From CAZLHO01 sp964559455 (GTDB lineage Bacteria > Krumholzibacteriota > Krumholzibacteriia > LZORAL124-64-63), in NCBI GenBank assembly GCA_964559455.1, contig CAZLHO010000003.1:1-64000 (forward strand): DNA of 64,000 nucleotides, given 5' to 3'. A program made the position numbers and the translations under genes. Below the pieces are notes generated by a model that had not been told where the DNA came from, ran no database searches, and worked only from the letters and a program-made list of their open reading frames with translations. Positions within the stretch are counted from its first letter, which is position 1. Every line of letters begins with the position of its first letter. This document shows positions 1 to 8,195 of this stretch, in pieces.

Positions 1-162
1 CACTTCTTCAGTTTCACCCGAAGCGATAGTGTTTCCATTCATTACCAAGTTATATTTCCCACCAAGCTGTTCAAGGGTTCCTGCTTCATCTTTGTTACAT
101 GAGCTAAGAATAACACTAAAAATGCTGAATAAAATTGCGATTGAAAGAATTGATTTTTTCAT
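1..162 (-). CDS. Lipoprotein, 3' end outside window
   Basis: Not in any catalogue of long frames because it is cut by the window edge. The minus strand reads 54 codons from an ATG at 162 to base 1 without a stop. The product starts with MKKSILSIAILFSIFSVILS followed by SC, a lipoprotein signal peptide with the lipobox cysteine at residue 22, so the mature protein should be lipid-anchored in the cell envelope. The visible mature part (NKDEAGTLEQLGGKYNLV and so on) resembles small Bacteroidota lipoproteins but I do not recognise a family. It lies on the same strand just downstream of the OmpA fragment. Confidence 0.6.
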   Translation of the reverse strand, partial: MKKSILSIAILFSIFSVILSSCNKDEAGTLEQLGGKYNLVMNGNTIASGETEEV

Positions 163-186
163 GAGTATGTTTTACAGTTATTTAAT

Positions 187-489
187 TTAAAATTTTACAA
201 ATTCTACACGCCGATTATTGGCTTTTCCTTCGGCGGTTCCGTTTTCGCCAATGGGTTTGTTTTCGCCCCAGCCGGCAAATTTTAAACGGTTGGCAGAAAT
301 CCCCATGCTAATTAAACGATCCATTACTGCTTTGGCACGTTCTTCCGAAAGTGTTTGATTTAATGCTTCGTCGTCATCGCTGTCGGTGTGGCCTTCAATA
401 CTAAAATTCAAATCAGTTTGGTTTTGCATTAACTGGAAAATCTCGTTGATAGCTCCATTACTTTCGGGCAGTTGCACCCGAGCAAATGA
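187..489 (-). pseudogene. OmpA-like peptidoglycan-binding domain, 5'-truncated
   Basis: This is the C-terminal OmpA/MotB domain that anchors outer-membrane proteins to peptidoglycan. The core motifs are present: IEGHTDSDDD (the peptidoglycan-contacting Asp of the GHTD motif), LSEERAKAV, and NNRRVEF at the C-terminus. The conserved first strand of the domain (an FDxNKxxLxPES-type segment) is missing: the frame opens with SFARVQLPES directly after a stop at 490-492, so homology begins in the middle of a strand. A GTG at 477 exists but has no ribosome site and would give half a domain. Either the gene was broken by a deletion or this is another bad join in the assembly next to the permease gene. 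Family assignment is firm; the cause of truncation is inferred. Confidence 0.65.
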
Positions 490-538
490 TTAAAAGCAAG
501 TTCCATGCAACACATTTAAAATCAATAATTTTATTCGT

Positions 539-2038
539 ATGAATAGCAACGTAGAAAAACATCGTTTAGTGCCTGCGGGAATTGTGTTTCCGTTTATCCT
601 GCTTACTTCCCTATTTTTCATTTGGGCGGTTCCCAACAACATGACCGATACCATGCTGGCCGCTTTCAAGCGGATCATGAGCTTGTCGGATACGCAAACA
701 GCTTGGATCCAAGTGGTTTGTTATTTGCTCGGTTATGGGTGCTTCGCCCTTCCGGGTGCCATTTTCATTAAAAAACACACGTACAAGTATGGTGTATTGT
801 TGGGATTGGGATTATGTATCTTCGGAGGAGTATTGTTTTATCCGGCAATGTTGGCTAACAACATCAGCTCACCGCTTAGCTTCGCTACCTATTTGCTGGC
901 TATTTTTGTCCTTTTTGCGGGACTGTCGGTATTGGAAACATCGGCAAATTCCTACGTGTATGCATTAGGCGATCCGCATACGGCCACGCGACGACTGAAT
1001 TTCTCGCAGTCATTCAACCCTTTCGGTGCATTAACCGGAGTACTGGCAAGCCAGATCTTTGTACTCTCGCAATTAAATACGATGAGTGCAGCGGAAAGAG
1101 CAGTGTTGAACGAAGCCGAGTTGGTAAACGTTCAGAATGCNNNNNNNNNNCCTCTTTGTGGATGACAGCCCCTATTCCGGCGCATTCAGAATGCAGAGTT
1201 GAATGCGGTCACCATAGCCTATCTCATACTGGGTTTGGTAATGCTTGCCCTTTTCCTGTTAATCTTTTTTACTAAAATGCCTCAGGCACAGGATGAGGAC
1301 AAAACCCTGAACCTGAAAGCGACCTTCAATCGCTTGAAAAGAAATAAAAACTACGTTTGGGGTGTTGTAGCACAGTTTTTTTACGTCGGTGCGCAAATTG
1401 CAGTTTGGTCGTATATCATCCGGTACGCCATGCAGCAATTGCAGTTTGATGCTGTAATCTCGGGCTTGGGAAATAACGCATCTCAGGAATCAATTATTGC
1501 AGCTCTTCGAAGCGTTGAACCCATTGCCGGCGGATTTTATAACTTGGCGGAATCGCTGGGGATTGACGCTTTGCTGCCGAGAACTGCCGAACAGGCTGGG
1601 GCCACCTATTACGTACTTTCTCTTGTTTTGTTTGTAGTAGGACGTTTTGTGTGCACGTTCCTGATGAAATGGACCAGGCCGGTAAATTTACTTTCAGCCC
1701 TTTCAGTACTTGCGGTGGTTTGTTCATTGGTTGCTATTTACGGTCAGGGATTTATTGGTGTTTATGCCTTAATGGGAATATCGGGCTGTATGTCGCTGAT
1801 GTTTCCCACCATTTATGGAATTGGGATGAAAGGACTGGGGGAAGATACCAAGATTGCAGGATCGGGGATGGTGATGGCTATTGCGGGTGCTGCACTATTG
1901 ACTCAAATGCAGGGCATTCTTTCCGACCAGGCAGGAAGTATCGAATTTGCGTATTGGGTGCCCACCATCGCTTTCATCATCATTGCGTTTTACAGCTTTA
2001 CGGTAGCACGAAGTAAAAAAATCAAAATTAACGGATAA
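539..2038 (+). CDS. fucP: L-fucose:H+ symporter family permease (gap-interrupted)
   Basis: Major facilitator protein of the FucP type, taking up L-fucose or related sugars across the inner membrane. The N-terminal half shows FPFILLTSLFFIWAVPNNMTD and the later GLSVLETSANSYVYALG, both characteristic of the family, followed by many hydrophobic helices. The reading frame is broken by ten Ns (1141-1150) and 44 bases that end by repeating the ten bases before the gap. If 1141-1194 is removed the frame closes as VNVQNAELNAVTI and gives a 481-residue protein, the normal family length. So the real gene is probably intact and the break is an assembly fault. Its stop TAA (2036-2038) overlaps the ATG of the kinase by one base, indicating a sugar-utilisation operon. 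Confidence 0.85.
1141..1194. other. Scaffold gap with duplicated flank
   Basis: Ten Ns at 1141-1150 are followed by 34 bases that fit nothing in the permease and then by a second copy of TTCAGAATGC (1131-1140 and 1185-1194). The two contig ends overlap by these ten bases and deleting 1141-1194 restores the open frame, so the gap and the 34-base insert look artificial. Confidence 0.8.
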
Positions 2039-3663
2039 TGGAAAAATTAGTTATAGGAATCGATTACGGAACGGACTCCTGCCGGGCGTTAGTCGTTGAT
2101 GCTGTTTCGGGAAAAGAAATGGCTGCACATGTTGCATTTTATCCCCGGTGGAAAAAAGCATTGTACTGCGATGCTTCCAAGAATCAATACCGCCAGCATC
2201 CGCAAGATTATATCGATACGCTGGAACAGGCTGTAAAAGGAGCATTGGGACAACTTCCTGCGGATGCGGCCCGGCAAGTTATCGGTATCGGCATCGATAC
2301 CACTGGTAGCACACCCTGTCTGACCGACAGACAGGGAACTCCCCTGGCCCTGTTGCCTGATTATGCCGATAATCCCAACGCCATGTTTATTTTGTGGAAA
2401 GATCATACTTCCATCCAGGAGGCTGGGGAAATCAACCAACTCGCTTACCGGTGGGAGATTGATTATACTTCCCGTTCAGGAGGAATTTATTCATCGGAAT
2501 GGTTCTGGGCTAAGGCATTGCACGCCTTGCGCGAAGATGAATCGATTCGTAAAGATGCCTATTCCATCGTTGAACATTGTGATTGGATGCCGGCACTCCT
2601 TACCGGGAATTTGAAACCCGAAGAACTGAAACGTAGCCGCTGTGCGGCCGGACACAAATGCATGTGGGCCGAAGAATGGGACGGTTATCCTTCCCAGGAA
2701 TTCCTCTCGGAACTGGATCCGCTGCTAAACGGGTTTGCAGCCCATTTGAGCGCTTATACGTACACGAGTGACGCAAGTGCCGGCAAACTGTCCGAAGAGT
2801 GGGCAGGGCGACTCGGATTGCCCGGAGGGATTGATGTGGCTGTAGGCATCATCGATGCTCACGCCGGAGCAATCGGAGCAGAAATAAAGGCAAACACGAT
2901 GGTTAAGATTCTGGGAACCTCCACGTGCGATATTGTGGTTACTCCCAAGTCCGACATAGAGGACAGGTTGATCCCCGGCATCAGTGGGCAGGTAGACGGC
3001 TCTGTCATTCCGGGCCTTGTCGGACTGGAAGCAGGGCAATCGGCATTCGGCGATGTATATGCCTGGTTACGGGATTTGCTTTCGTGGAGTTTTGCAGTTT
3101 TGCCGGCAGGGGATGTGGAGAATGCCACCGGGAAAATTCTTCAGAAACTGACCGAAGAGGCGCAGGATCTTCCGTTAACCGATGACGGGATCACCTCCAG
3201 CGATTGGTTCAACGGCCGCCGCACACCCTTTGCCGACCAGACCTTAAAGGGGGGAATTACCGGATTGACACTCGGAACAACACCAGCTCAGATTTTCAGG
3301 AGTCTGGTGGAAGCTACCGCCTTTGGTTCGAAAGCCATTATGGATCATATTGAAAAAGAAGGGGTGAAAGTGACCGAAGTGATTGGCGTGGGAGGGATTT
3401 CATTAAAATCGCCTTATGTGATGCAGGTACTTTCTGATGTAATGGGAGTGCCGATAAAAGTGGCTGCTACGGAACAAGCAGGTGCGCTGGGTGCGGCTAT
3501 GTGCGCGGCGGTGGCTTCGGGAGTCTATTCCTCGTTGGAAAATGCGCAGTGTGCTATGGGACAAGGAGTACGGGCTGAATATTTGCCGAATGAAGGTCGT
3601 AAACCTCATTACGCCGGGAAATACGAAAAATACCGGAAATTGGGATTGTTCTTAACAACATAA
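2038..3663 (+). CDS. araB: Ribulokinase-type FGGY carbohydrate kinase
   Basis: FGGY-family kinase that phosphorylates a ketopentose or related sugar with ATP in the cytoplasm. The start IGIDYGTDSCRALVVD is the phosphate-1 motif in the form typical of ribulokinase AraB (GTDS, SCRAL), and the 541-residue length matches that subfamily. GIDTTGSTPC, the central GIIDAHAGAIGAE and the C-terminal GGISLKSPYVMQVLSDV (adenosine and FGGY signature region) are all present. It is translationally coupled to the permease upstream (one-base overlap). The permease is of the fucose type and the kinase of the ribulose type, so the true substrate is uncertain; L-ribulose or a close analogue is the best guess. Confidence 0.85.
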   Translation: MEKLVIGIDYGTDSCRALVVDAVSGKEMAAHVAFYPRWKKALYCDASKNQYRQHPQDYIDTLEQAVKGALGQLPADAARQVIGIGIDTTGSTPCLTDRQGTPLALLPDYADNPNAMFILWKDHTSIQEAGEINQLAYRWEIDYTSRSGGIYSSEWFWAKALHALREDESIRKDAYSIVEHCDWMPALLTGNLKPEELKRSRCAAGHKCMWAEEWDGYPSQEFLSELDPLLNGFAAHLSAYTYTSDASAGKLSEEWAGRLGLPGGIDVAVGIIDAHAGAIGAEIKANTMVKILGTSTCDIVVTPKSDIEDRLIPGISGQVDGSVIPGLVGLEAGQSAFGDVYAWLRDLLSWSFAVLPAGDVENATGKILQKLTEEAQDLPLTDDGITSSDWFNGRRTPFADQTLKGGITGLTLGTTPAQIFRSLVEATAFGSKAIMDHIEKEGVKVTEVIGVGGISLKSPYVMQVLSDVMGVPIKVAATEQAGALGAAMCAAVASGVYSSLENAQCAMGQGVRAEYLPNEGRKPHYAGKYEKYRKLGLFLTT

Positions 3664-3705
3664 GTCATATTGACCTCAGCGATGCTGGCATCTGTCGGGT
3701 TTGTT

Positions 3706-4485
3706 TTATCCTGCCACGTTTGTTCGGATTCCAAGCTCCCCTACCCTGTCAGCTATTTTCCGCAACTCTTCCAGGGAGACTTTTTCGAGCTGTTTGGCGG
3801 GTGTTTCGCGGTCGATGGTGTAAATCATCACCTCGCGGGGAGAAAGTGCTCTGACGAGCTCTAACCAGGCTGAAACTTCCTTTTCGGTGGAATTATCCAG
3901 CCGCTTCCCTTCAAACTCGCCTCTGAGAAACATCGTTTGCAAGATAAAATTACCGCGAAACTTCTTGTAAAGTTCCACTTGGCGGGCAACCGAATAATTG
4001 GGAGAATTCGGACGGTCAATGAGTTTAGCGGTTTCGTCAAAAGCAGAGTCGAGTTTGAGAATGGGGTTGTCCACTTTCCGGAGAGTATCGAAAACGGATA
4101 CCTTGCCCACGTTAATTCCATTCGACAGAACGCTGATCTTTGCTTCGGGATAATACCTATCGCGCAGCGAAACGGTATCTTCAATGATGCCTGAAAATTG
4201 AGGATGCATCGTCGGCTCGCCGTTTCCGGCAAAAGTGATGACGTCGAGTTTTACGTTTTGCCCGCGCAGCGATTGCAATTTATCTTCCATAGCGGCGTAA
4301 ACGTTTTCTCTATCGGGAAGCTTTGTTTTTGTTCTGAAATCCTTGTTGAATCCGCATTCGCAATAAATACAGTCGAACGAACAAAGCTTGCCGTCGTAAG
4401 GTAACAGGTTTACGCCCAGTGAAGTGCCCATCCGGCGGCTGTGAACCGGGCCGTAAACTATTTCGTGAAAAAGGATGGTAGACAT
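3706..4485 (-). CDS. Radical SAM protein
   Basis: A 259-residue cytoplasmic radical SAM enzyme. The cluster-binding motif CSFDCIYCECG (CxxxCxxC, near residue 35) binds the [4Fe-4S] that cleaves S-adenosylmethionine. FAGNGEPTMHP is the GGEP-like SAM contact, and SVLSNGIN and ILKLDSAFDET follow as expected for the TIM barrel. Overall it resembles the COG0731-type Fe-S oxidoreductases found in Bacteroidota, which have no settled function. It has no auxiliary SPASM cluster. It stands convergent to the kinase gene and upstream (in its own direction) of nothing obvious, so context gives no role. Confidence 0.75.
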   Translation of the reverse strand: MSTILFHEIVYGPVHSRRMGTSLGVNLLPYDGKLCSFDCIYCECGFNKDFRTKTKLPDRENVYAAMEDKLQSLRGQNVKLDVITFAGNGEPTMHPQFSGIIEDTVSLRDRYYPEAKISVLSNGINVGKVSVFDTLRKVDNPILKLDSAFDETAKLIDRPNSPNYSVARQVELYKKFRGNFILQTMFLRGEFEGKRLDNSTEKEVSAWLELVRALSPREVMIYTIDRETPAKQLEKVSLEELRKIADRVGELGIRTNVAG

Positions 4486-4516
4486 GTTGTTTAGCTAAAA
4501 AAATAATGTTGAAAGA

Positions 4517-4969
4517 TCATAGCCACGATACAATTTGATCCGTCCCAAAACCGATCAACACGTACCGCAACAATTTTCCGATAGTCATCGAAACCATTAC
4601 CACGGGAACGTTTGCCCGCATAAACCCTAACGCTACCAGAATGGCGTCGCCTACGGCGGGAAGAAATCCGAAAAAACCCATTATTGCACCCTTGCCGTGC
4701 AACCATCTGATCGTTTTATCGATCTTTTCCGGTTTTATTTTGAACCACCTCTCCAGCCATTCGGTTTTTCCCAGTTTTCCCACATAATAACAAGTGGCTC
4801 CTCCGGCAGCATTCCCGATGGTGGCATAAAAGACAGAAGTCCAAACATCCATTCCTGCGGCGATAAGCGCCGCAAAAACTACTTCAGAGCTGAACGGCAG
4901 TACCGTTGCTGCTAGGAACGATGCAAGCAATAGTCCCCAATACCCGTATTCTGCTAATCCGTCAAGCAT
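4517..4969 (-). CDS. YqaA/DedA-family membrane protein
   Basis: Small polytopic inner-membrane protein (about 150 residues) of the SNARE-associated/VTT superfamily. The amphipathic, re-entrant start (GYWGLLLASFLAATVLPFSSEVV) and the GNAAGGATCYYVGK and GFLPAVGDAILVALGF segments are family hallmarks. Members are linked to lipid scrambling or envelope homeostasis. I place the start at ATG 4969; a TTG at 4975 that overlaps the polA stop is an alternative. The gene follows polA directly on the same strand. Confidence 0.7.
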   Translation of the reverse strand: MLDGLAEYGYWGLLLASFLAATVLPFSSEVVFAALIAAGMDVWTSVFYATIGNAAGGATCYYVGKLGKTEWLERWFKIKPEKIDKTIRWLHGKGAIMGFFGFLPAVGDAILVALGFMRANVPVVMVSMTIGKLLRYVLIGFGTDQIVSWL

Positions 4970-4971
4970 AA

Positions 4972-5164
4972 TCAATGCGCTTCCAGCCAGTTATCCCCCA
5001 CTCCACAATCCGTTTTCAGAGGGACACGGAGTTTATAGGCGTTTTCCATTTCCTCGACAACAATTTTTTTCATCCTTTCCAGTTCGTTTGCCGGAACGTT
5101 GAAGTTAAGTTCGTCGTGTACCTGAAGAATCATTTTCGATTGCAGTCCTTCCTTTTCCAGCCGG
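4972..5164 (-). CDS. polA: DNA polymerase I, C-terminal fragment
   Basis: The last 64 codons of family A DNA polymerase I. MILQVHDELNF is polymerase motif C with the catalytic Asp of VHDE, and the ending DCGVGDNWLEAH is the usual polA C-terminus in Bacteroidota. Upstream the protein reads NRLEKEGLQSK and then the sequence changes abruptly to GC-rich DNA encoding an unrelated protein on the other strand. The remaining roughly 860 codons expected are absent, so this gene is cut by the junction at about 5165, not by a natural stop. Confidence 0.85.
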
Positions 5165-5168
5165 TTAC
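5164..5168. other. Chimeric junction between two genomes
   Basis: Left of this point codons and composition are Bacteroidota-like; right of it the sequence is extremely GC-rich for the remaining 59 kb. Two genes on opposite strands (polA, E2) are both truncated here within a few bases of each other, each homologous to its family right up to the break. No transposase, integrase, tRNA or repeat lies nearby. Confidence 0.85.
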
Positions 5169-6064
5169 CCGCGGGACGCGTGACGCCGGAGGATGTGCGG
5201 CGCCTCGCCGAGGGCGGCCCCGCCGCCGCGCCGGCCGCCGAGCACGCCACTCCGGCCGAGGCCGCCGCCGGCGGCGAGGCCCTGGCCCGCTTCGCGGCCC
5301 ACGCTTCGGCGACGATCCCGTTCCTGGACATCGAGCCCCTGCCCGACTTCTCGCTGGAGGGACCGGTCGAGAGGGTCGCCCTGCGTTCGATCCGGCGCAA
5401 GGTGGCGCGCAAGATGGTCACGTCGATGATCCTGGTGCCGCACGTCGCCCACATGGACGACGCGGACGTCACCCTGCTCGAGGAATTCCGCAAGCGCGAG
5501 AAGGATCGCCGCCAGGGCAAGCCCGGCGGCAACCTGACGCTGCTGTCCTTCGTGATCAAGGCGGTCACGGCGGGGCTGAAGGCGACGCCGGCGTTCAACG
5601 CCAGCCTCGATCCCTTCAGCGAGGAGATCGTCTACAAGAAGTACTACAACATGGGCTTCGCCGCGGACACCGGGAAGGGCCTGGTCGTGCCGGTGATCAA
5701 GGACACCGACACCAAGAGCATCATCGAGATCTCGCAGGAGCTGCGGGACATGGCCGAGCGGGCCCGCGAGGGCAAGCTGTCGGTCGACGAGATGCGCGGC
5801 GGCACCTTCACGATCACCAACGTCGGGCCCCTGGGCGGCACGGCCCTGATCCCGACCATCAACTACCCCGAGGTCGCGATCCTGGGCATGGGCCGGGTGC
5901 AGGAGAAGCCCGTCGTCCGCGACGGCGAGATCGTGATCCGCAAGATCCTGCCGCTGACCCTGGCCTTCGACCACCGCATCGCCGACGGCGCCGACGCCGC
6001 GCGCTTCGTGGGCGAACTGGCCCGGCAGCTCAGCGACCCGAACCTGCTGCTGCTGGAGACCTGA
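5168..6064 (+). CDS. Dihydrolipoyl acyltransferase (E2) of a 2-oxoacid dehydrogenase, N-terminally truncated
   Basis: Catalytic core of a dihydrolipoamide acyltransferase, which moves the acyl group from lipoyl to CoA in pyruvate (or branched-chain) dehydrogenase. The fragment opens inside the peripheral subunit-binding domain (PAGRVTPEDVRRL), continues through an Ala/Pro linker, and contains the complete catalytic domain. Evidence includes RRKVARKMVTSM at its start, FTITNVGPLGG near the substrate channel, and the active-site DHRIADGADAARF near the end. The lipoyl domain(s) are missing because of the chimeric junction. It is followed by lpdA 56 bases later and a lipoate ligase-like gene, so the set is a lipoate-dependent oxidation module; pyruvate dehydrogenase is most likely. 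Confidence 0.85.
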   Translation, partial: PAGRVTPEDVRRLAEGGPAAAPAAEHATPAEAAAGGEALARFAAHASATIPFLDIEPLPDFSLEGPVERVALRSIRRKVARKMVTSMILVPHVAHMDDADVTLLEEFRKREKDRRQGKPGGNLTLLSFVIKAVTAGLKATPAFNASLDPFSEEIVYKKYYNMGFAADTGKGLVVPVIKDTDTKSIIEISQELRDMAERAREGKLSVDEMRGGTFTITNVGPLGGTALIPTINYPEVAILGMGRVQEKPVVRDGEIVIRKILPLTLAFDHRIADGADAARFVGELARQLSDPNLLLLET

Positions 6065-6119
6065 TCCCCGGCGGACCGCGAACGGCCGCGCTTCGCGCGG
6101 CGAGAGGAAGGGAAGCGAC

Positions 6120-7538
6120 ATGGTCATGGGGAGCCTGAGCCAGGAGGTCGAGACCGTCGTCATCGGCGCCGGTCCCGGCGGGTACGTGGCGGCCCTGCGC
6201 CTGGCCGACCTGGGCCAGGAGGTCATGCTGATCGAGGAGCGCGAACGTCCCGGCGGCACCTGCCTGCTGGAGGGCTGCATCCCCTCGAAGGCCCTGATCA
6301 GCGCCGTCGAGCTGGCCGAGGCGGCCCGCCACTCCGACAAGCTGGGGCTGAGCTTCGGCGAGGTGACCGTCGATCCCGTCCGGCTGCGCGCCTGGACCGA
6401 TTCGGTGGTCGACGCCCTGTCCGGCGGCGTCGCTTCGCTGCTCAAGCGCCGCGGCATCGAGGTCGTGCACGGACGCGCCCGCTTCTCGGGTTCCCACTCG
6501 CTGTCCATCGAGGGGGGCGAGGTCGACGCCGTCAGCTTCAAGCACTGCATCATCGCCACGGGCTCCAGCCTGAACGAGCTGCCCGAGGGCATCGAGCAGA
6601 GCGTCTGGTCCTCGGCCGACGCCCTGAAGCTGCCCGAGGTCCCCGGCAGCCTGCTCGTGGTGGGCGGCGGCTACATCGGCCTGGAGCTGGGGCTGGTCTA
6701 CGCCGGCCTGGGCAGCAAGGTCGACGTGGCCGAGTTCTTCCCGCGTCTGCTGCTGGGCGCCGATCCCGACCTGGTCGAGATCATGGTCAAGCAGGTGACG
6801 CCGCGTCTGGGCGAGGTGATGGTCGAGACGAAGGTGCTGTCGATCGTTCCCGAAGGCGACGGTTTCCAGGTGGAGCTGGAGCACGAGGGCAAGACGTCGG
6901 AGCGACGCTACGATCGCGTGCTCGTGGCCATCGGGCGCCGCCCCAACACCCGCGACCTGGGCCTGGAGAACCTGAAGCTCGAAGCGGACGCGCGCGGCTT
7001 CCTGGCCACCGACGAGGAATGCCGCACCGCCGTGCCGCACGTCTTCGCCATCGGCGATGTCGCCCATGGCCCCATGCTGGCCCACAAGGCCAGCCGCGAA
7101 GGGAAGGTCGCGGCCGAGGTCATCGCCGGCTACGGCAACGCCGCCTTCGACAACCGCTCCGTCCCCGCGGTGGTCTTCACCGATCCCGAGATCGCCTGGA
7201 CGGGGCTGACCGAGCGTGAAGCCGCCGAACAGGACGTGCCGGTGAAGGTCGGCAAGTTCCCGCTGGCCGCCCTGGGCCGCGCGCGCACCATCGGGCGCAT
7301 CGAGGGCATGGTGAAGGTCGTCGCCGATCCCGAGTCCGGCCTGGTGCTGGGGGTGGGCATGGTCGCGCCCCACGCCAGCGAGCTGATCGCCGAAGGGGTC
7401 CTGGCCATCGAGATGGGGGCCACCCTGGAGGACCTGATGGTCACGATCCACCCCCACCCGACGCTTTCGGAGGCCCTGATGGAGGCGGCGGAGGTCGCCT
7501 CGGGCACCTCCGTCCACCTGAACCCGCCGCGGACCTGA
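6120..7538 (+). CDS. lpdA: Dihydrolipoyl dehydrogenase (E3)
   Basis: FAD-dependent disulfide oxidoreductase of 472 residues that reoxidises dihydrolipoamide and reduces NAD+. Visible are the FAD Rossmann motif VIGAGPGGYVAAL (about residue 14), the redox-active pair in GGTCLLEGCIPSK, the NAD motif VVGGGYIGLELG, the FAD contact FAIGDVAHGPMLAHKA and the C-terminal HPHPTLSEALMEA bearing the His-Glu catalytic pair. The start at ATG 6120 has GAGGAAGGGA upstream; an ATG two codons later is possible. Located directly downstream of E2 and ended by a strong hairpin terminator. Confidence 0.95.
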   Translation: MVMGSLSQEVETVVIGAGPGGYVAALRLADLGQEVMLIEERERPGGTCLLEGCIPSKALISAVELAEAARHSDKLGLSFGEVTVDPVRLRAWTDSVVDALSGGVASLLKRRGIEVVHGRARFSGSHSLSIEGGEVDAVSFKHCIIATGSSLNELPEGIEQSVWSSADALKLPEVPGSLLVVGGGYIGLELGLVYAGLGSKVDVAEFFPRLLLGADPDLVEIMVKQVTPRLGEVMVETKVLSIVPEGDGFQVELEHEGKTSERRYDRVLVAIGRRPNTRDLGLENLKLEADARGFLATDEECRTAVPHVFAIGDVAHGPMLAHKASREGKVAAEVIAGYGNAAFDNRSVPAVVFTDPEIAWTGLTEREAAEQDVPVKVGKFPLAALGRARTIGRIEGMVKVVADPESGLVLGVGMVAPHASELIAEGVLAIEMGATLEDLMVTIHPHPTLSEALMEAAEVASGTSVHLNPPRT

Positions 7539-7554
7539 TCCGCGACCGATCCCC

Positions 7555-7588
7555 GGCCCGTCGGCTCCCAGCCGGCGGGCCTTTTTTG
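7555..7588 (+). terminator. Rho-independent terminator after lpdA
   Basis: A 12-bp stem (7555-7566 with 7570-7581, one G-T mismatch) around a CCC loop is followed by TTTTTTG. It ends the E2-E3 transcript. Confidence 0.85.
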
Positions 7589-7683
7589 CGCCGCGCAGAA
7601 TTGAGTCAAGCGGCCTCCTTATTCGCCGATCTTCGCAGGGCCCCGGTCCCACGAACGGCAGGCCGGGCACCCAAGGAGGCGAT

Positions 7684-8100
7684 ATGCGCATGGAGGCCGT
7701 CGCACCGGGACGCAGCCACGTCCAGCAGACCCTGCATCAGCTGGAGCGTGTGGCGCGCCACCGGGTCAAGGAGGAGCTGAAGGAGGCGGAGGCGACTCCG
7801 GAGCAGCGCCGCGAGTTCCGGGAGATGTCCAAGGAATTCAGCGTCGCCCTCCGCGACGCCTTCCTGGACGCGGGACGGGGGAACCGCTTCTCCCGTGCGC
7901 TCGCGGTCGAGGGCGCCGGCGCGGCCATGGCGGCCTACGCCGAGCGCCTGCGGGCCTACCTCGGCGAGCCCGTCGAGGAGCCCGCCGTCGTCGACCCGGA
8001 CAGCGATCCCGTCGCCGGGGCGGAACCCGGAACGACGCCGGCGGGCGCGGATGGAGCCGCGCCGGCGGACGCGATCCCCGCCCTGGACGTCCGAGCCTGA
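7684..8100 (+). CDS. Small hypothetical protein
   Basis: Predicts 138 residues from ATG 7684, preceded by a good AAGGAGG ribosome site. Residues 10-95 are rich in charged residues and likely alpha-helical (HQLERVARHRVKEELKEAEATP and onward); the tail from about residue 100 is Pro/Ala/Asp-rich and probably disordered. There is no signal peptide, membrane segment or recognisable motif. It stands between the E3 terminator and the lipoate ligase gene, so it has its own promoter or none visible. Function unknown. Confidence 0.55.
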   Translation: MRMEAVAPGRSHVQQTLHQLERVARHRVKEELKEAEATPEQRREFREMSKEFSVALRDAFLDAGRGNRFSRALAVEGAGAAMAAYAERLRAYLGEPVEEPAVVDPDSDPVAGAEPGTTPAGADGAAPADAIPALDVRA

Positions 8101-8109
8101 AGCGAACCG

Positions 8110-8140
8110 GGCGGGCGCCTGCGTGCGGCGGGCGCCCGCC
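8110..8140 (+). terminator. GC-rich hairpin, possible weak terminator
   Basis: Perfect 10-bp inverted repeat, GGCGGGCGCC at 8110-8119 and its complement at 8131-8140, starting ten bases after the stop of the hypothetical gene. There is no T run, so intrinsic termination is doubtful. Confidence 0.3.
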
Positions 8141-8195
8141 GCGGGACCGCGATCGGCCCTGGCCGACGGCGCCGCCTCTGCTATCATTTCCTCCC

